Shown: piece after piece, positions 56,505 through 60,000 of the stretch
Layout of the letters: each line of letters starts with the position of its first letter
Position numbering within the stretch: the first letter of the stretch is position 1
Assembly (NCBI GenBank): GCA_030704615.1
Contig: CM060731.1
Coordinates: 36,334,001 to 36,394,000, forward strand
Source of the DNA: Takakia lepidozioides
Taxonomy: Eukaryota > Streptophyta > Takakiopsida > Takakiales > Takakiaceae
Length of the DNA stretch: 60,000 nt
Reading direction: 5' to 3'
Notes under the pieces: generated by a model
The model's input: the letters and a program-made list of their open reading frames with translations, nothing else
Database searches by the model: none
Told to the model about the DNA's origin: nothing
Made by a program: the position numbers and the translations under genes

Positions 56505-56590
56505 AAAAATGTTGAGGTGTTAGGAATTGGACACCAAGTCGATTGGCTCCGAAGGGAGATCTCTACCACTAAGCTACCCATACACATGTT
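56505..56590 (-). ncRNA. tRNA-like Pol III unit (SINE head or tRNA pseudogene)
   Basis: On the minus strand an A-box-like TAGCTTAGTGGTAGAG (56577-56562) is followed about 33 bases later by a B-box-like GTCCAATTCC (56532-56523) and then by a T7 run at 56513-56507, a typical Pol III terminator. A D-arm and a hairpin CTCC/GGAG can be drawn, but the T-loop is too long (10 bases) for a working tRNA. A tRNA-derived SINE or decayed tRNA is likely. Confidence 0.5.
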
Positions 56591-57088
56591 AAAAATGTAT
56601 CACTACAAAGTCTATCTATACAGACTATACTATACTTACCCATATATATATGTACAAAAATGGGCAACATAGCTGGCCCCACGTCCTCCCGCGCACTCGG
56701 AATGCGGCGATGTCCTGCACGTGGTCGGTGGGATCTGGCTCCTCTGCTGTAAACTGTCTTCACTCGGTATGGCGCCATGTGCCTCACTGTGGCGGCCCCT
56801 CTAGCGAATGGTGGGCCCATCAGATTAGCTTTTGGCGAAAAGTGATGATTTTTCAGCCTCATTTCCCTTTACCCCTGTCGCCAAGACCCGCGGGAGGTCG
56901 AAATCTGGCGATTATTCGCCACTAAAAGAATGGCTGGTTCAAGGGGCCTGTGCGGCTGACACAGATGCCCTGAGAGGTAAGGCATTCAAACAATTGATAT
57001 ATTATTCCCTTGTTAGTGCGGGGGGGGGGGGGGGGGGGGGTGGGTTGGTCTCTGCATTTGTTTCTCTGCAAATCACTCGTTCACAGAG
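56591..57088. other. Spacer with a G21 run
   Basis: No gene supported. A run of 21 G (57020-57040) could form a quadruplex; it lies about 50 bp left of the piggyBac end. Confidence 0.5.
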
Positions 57089-57232
57089 TTAACCCCTAAG
57101 TGCCCATTCGACCCATTTTCGGCCGAATGTTTTGGTTTTTCGGCTCTGTTTTTCTCAGATTTTAACCGATTAACCTGATTTTTGGAGGGTAGGATGCCAG
57201 CCACATGGCAGTCAGGATTCCAATGCGCGATT

Positions 57233-57235
<3 letters not shown>

Positions 57236-57270
<35 letters not shown>
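57236..57270 (+). repeat. T35 homopolymer
   Basis: Thirty-five consecutive T inside the piggyBac 5' non-coding part. It could be a slippage-prone tract or an old poly(A) insertion on the minus strand. Confidence 0.9.
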
Positions 57271-57271
<1 letters not shown>

Positions 57272-57742
57272 TTAGGGTTGCAATTTTTGGCTGCGCAGGA
57301 GGTGGGGTCTGCTTCTGCAGCGATTTTTGCTTGCTCCCACGTTTTGAGCGTCGTCTCTCTCCTTCCCGCGCTTTGCCTTGTGCTGTGATCTCGTCTGTTG
57401 TGGCGTTCACACGTGTTCCATACTTTGTTGCAGGTTGCCGTTGCAGATGCCTTGACAGGTTGCCGTTGGTGGTCTGCTCCGATTTGTATCTTCCATTATC
57501 TCTTTCTCTTTTAGTCGAGGAAACTTGGAAATTGTGGGCAAGTGCCAGAGACTGAGCCATAGCTGTGAGAGAGGATGGGCCGGCATTGCATTGATACTCA
57601 GGGTGCGCATTCAAGGCAATGTTCATTGTTTGATACATGAGCTAGACTGTGTGCAGTTAGGGCATCGTGTAGCTCATCCTTGTGTTTATCCTTGTGTGCA
57701 TAGGCAAATTGGTGGATGAAGGTTGAAGCTACATAGTATAAG

Positions 57743-60000
57743 ATGGGTTCGGGTGTGTTGCCTCCCCCTGCACCTACGCATTTGGAGACTCAAGCTGCAT
57801 CGATTGCCAAGTGGGCACGCTCACTAGGCGCATCAACCAAGCAAGTAGAGCGGATTGTCGGGTGCCTGAATGAGGACTACCTCTTGTGTTTGAAGAGACT
57901 TGCTCGTGTGCGTTGGCCTGGATTTCCACAGCCCTCCAACTTTCGTTACTTGTTTAGGCGCCATTGCGCAGAGATTTTGGGTTGGGTAGATCGCAAGGAG
58001 GAAGGAGACCCCCTTGGGTTCAGCGTAGAGGTAAACGACATTTTGAGGCTCGAGGTTTGGCCTGACTTCTAGACGTCTTCTACAGCCATGATGAGGCTCA
58101 AACAGCTGGCCAGGGAGAGAGGTAATCGTATTGAACCCTCTTTTGATTTCATGAGTGAGGAGATGGGCAATTCGGCCTACTCCTTGCACAACTCTCAACA
58201 TCCTATATGTGATCCTGCTGGTCACTCCCAAACTATGGAGGACATAGGGATTTTGGGATCCACAGTGAAGGTGGCAAGTGGCTGAGCTGCACCTTCAGGA
58301 TGTGGCATCGTCTAGCAATGCCCACGAATTTGGATATGGCACTGTGGTAGACAAGACATGGGACATCCTGAATGGTACAAAGAATTATATTGTCTCTTTT
58401 TTTGGTGTCCTTGGTGTTCATGTGGTATCGTCACAGTCCTGTGTTGTGTGTAATCTTGATGATTCAATGTTGTGCACTATCCCTGAGCTCTTAGGGTTGG
58501 ATTCTGAAGCTGAATTGCCTGAGGGGGAAGTAGATGATAGTGAATCAGATTCTGATTGTGACTATAATCTAGAAGACGATGATCTTGTTGACATCGACAA
58601 TCCTGACTTGATGGACTACTGTGTGGACATGGGGAATCCAACGCGTGAGGTGGGATTATATGATTTGCCGCCCAATTGGGAGCAGTGGGGTCTTGCTGAG
58701 TTGTTTGGTGATGACATGTGGAACTCCTCTCCTACTGAATTGCCAGACATTACATGGTTAGGTGGGGATTTGGGTCCTCGTTTGCCTTCTGGAGATTCAG
58801 CAAATCCAGTTGACTTTTTCAATTTATTTTGGTCGCTGTCGGTCATGCGCCGAATTTGCAGCATGACCAACTTGTATGCCAGGACAGAAAACCAGAATGG
58901 AAACCTGAAAGGAGGTAGTGGTACCCTATCACCATCCGTGAATTGAAGGCTTGACTTGTTGTTCACATGCTCATGGGAATCAAAAAAATTGCCTAGTACT
59001 AGATTGTATTGGAAAGCCAACAATGCCTTCTTCAATTGCCCTTCCATCATGCGCATTATGTCCCGCAACCAATGGGAGGCAATTTTGAGGTGCCTCCACC
59101 TTGTTGACAACAGGGATGTATGCACTATTGACACTGACCCTGCTTTTGATAAGTTAGCTAAAATCAGGTGGTTGCTAGATGCACTAAATGGTTTGTATGC
59201 CACCTACATGAGCCCCGAGCAGAATTTGACTGTGGATGAGCAAATGGTGAAGTATAAGGGCAAATATGCCCGAATCCAGCAATACCTGAGCAAGAAGCCT
59301 GTGAAGTGGGGTCTGAAGGTGTGGTGTTTGTATGGTGCATGTTCCAAATATGTTCAGAAGTTAGAGGTTTACCTTGGGAAGGATGATGGAAATGATATGA
59401 CCCATGGCAGTGGATATGGCGTGGTGACAAGGTTACTAGAAGGATTTGAGGGTAAGGGCCATATTGTAACGATGGATAATTTTTTCAGTAGCCACATCAT
59501 GTTCTATGATTTGGCAGCAAAACAGATCTATGCTACTGGCACGGTAAAAACCTCCCGAGTGGGCTTTCCTACGTGCCTTGATTTGGGGAAGAAGGGTGAG
59601 AGAGGTAGGCTGGAATATCGTGTTCACATAAGTGGCAAAGTAGCCGCTATTGCCTGGATAGATGTCAAGTTAGTGACCATGATTTCCACTGCCATTTCCC
59701 CTGTCGGTCCTGATTGCTTCATACAAAGATGGCACAAAGGGGCAAGACGTGCTATGCCTACCTCCCCTATTGTGGTTCATTACCAGCAACATATGCGGGG
59801 AGTGGATGTTCAGGATCAGCTACGGGGTTACTACTCTGTTCAGACCAGGGACCATAAATGGTGGCACTGCTTGTACTTTCATGGAGTTGACACTTCTTTG
59901 GTGAATGCTTACATATTGTACCTGGGTTTTATGAGGGGAAAGGGCCACATTCCTCTTAGCCACATGCTTTTCAATTTGGAGGTTGCAAAGGGACTAATTG
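57743..60000 (+). pseudogene. piggyBac transposase (DDE_Tnp_1_7), broken, 3' end outside window
   Basis: Frame one (57743-58285) has a helical N-terminus (SIAKWARSLGASTKQVERIV) and a TAG at 58070-58072. Frame two (58278-58946) carries the acidic piggyBac N-terminal region (EGEVDDSESDSDCDYNLEDD) and VDFFNLFWS. After a frameshift, a TGA and an extra A near 58988, frame three is open from 58989 to the window end. It holds CPSIMRIMSRNQWEAILRCL and then the catalytic Asp residues in LTVDEQMVKYKGK (59235), TMDNFFSSHIMFYDL (59475) and MRGVDVQDQLRGYYSV (59805). These are the three Asp positions expected for piggyBac enzymes. Spacing is normal for the family. The core is well preserved and the front is not. 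Confidence 0.85.

Larger units (their letters stand above)
57089..60000 (+). mobile_element. piggyBac-type transposon, left part (runs off the window)
   Basis: The left end is TTAA (57089-57092) followed by CCCCTAAGTGCCCATTCG. TTAA target sites and CCC-starting inverted repeats are the mark of piggyBac elements. About 650 bp of non-coding sequence, including a T35 run (57236-57270) and a CATTCG/CGAATG hairpin near 57105-57127, precede the transposase gene. The right end is outside the window, so the inverted repeat cannot be confirmed. Confidence 0.75.

Noticed and set aside
56505-56590. Functional tRNA gene
   Set aside because: The T-loop is 10 bases long and the acceptor stem does not pair, so a standard tRNA fold cannot be drawn.
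1-60000. rRNA genes, operons, riboswitches or prokaryotic origins
   Set aside because: None seen; introns, LTR elements and plant-type transposons show that this is nuclear plant DNA.

Overview
The window looks like nuclear DNA of a land plant. Most of it is transposable-element sequence, with a few intron-rich host-like genes between. Plant signs are an exon of a plant-type mitochondrial carrier of the S-adenosylmethionine-carrier-like group, plant GT-AG introns, LTR retrotransposons primed by initiator Met-tRNA, a chromodomain Ty3/gypsy element, TNP2-type (CACTA) transposases and a SWIM-finger Mutator-like element (MULE). A piggyBac element and transposases that look unlike seed-plant versions make a seedless plant (fern, lycophyte or bryophyte) more likely. 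That last step is inference; the species cannot be fixed from the sequence.

Layout. 1-3.5 kb: a terminal exon with a poly(A) signal, one carrier exon on the minus strand and weak exons of an unknown gene. 3.9-7.5 kb: gene A (minus), an unrecognised protein with an internal tandem repeat and one in-frame stop. 7.6-12 kb: mostly non-coding, with one ankyrin-like exon. 12.4-15.7 kb: a TNP2-type transposase broken into two opposed halves. 16.5-17.4 kb: a spliced gene of unknown function. 17.7-19.9 kb: first copy of a segment that recurs at 52.1-55.0 kb. 20.3-31.4 kb: gene B (minus), a SAM-like-domain gene with a tandem array of alternating 87-bp and 96-bp frame-preserving exons. A nearly complete Ty3/gypsy chromovirus (22189-29149, 726-bp LTRs, 5-bp target duplication CAGAA) sits inside one of its introns. 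31.4-35.3 kb: non-coding sequence with a tandem repeat, then a second TNP2 fragment.

35.28-50.14 kb is one nested structure. A Ty1/copia element on the minus strand is split by an 11,038-bp MULE (35392-46429). The insertion is defined by a 9-bp target duplication GTTTCAAAC, and the copia reading frame continues across the two junctions. The MULE carries two divergent modules: a plus-strand transposase with an N-terminal zinc-binding region and a C-terminal SWIM finger, and a minus-strand passenger gene with a ParB/sulfiredoxin-like DGNHR motif followed by a region that resembles an amino-methyltransferase. At least seventeen 22-bp palindromes are scattered through the passenger-gene introns and packed at 42-bp spacing beside the right end. 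This is the strongest candidate for an undescribed system.

50.1-55.6 kb: a coiled-coil reading frame cut by the copia LTR, two solo LTRs of one family with perfect 5-bp target duplications, the second copy of the duplicated segment and a foldback-like inverted repeat. 56.5 kb: a tRNA-like Pol III unit. 57.1 kb to the window end: a piggyBac-type transposon whose left end (TTAA followed by CCCCTAAG) is visible and whose three catalytic Asp positions are present, although the gene is broken upstream.

Most element genes carry stops or frameshifts. Gene B and its Ty3 insertion are the best-preserved structures.
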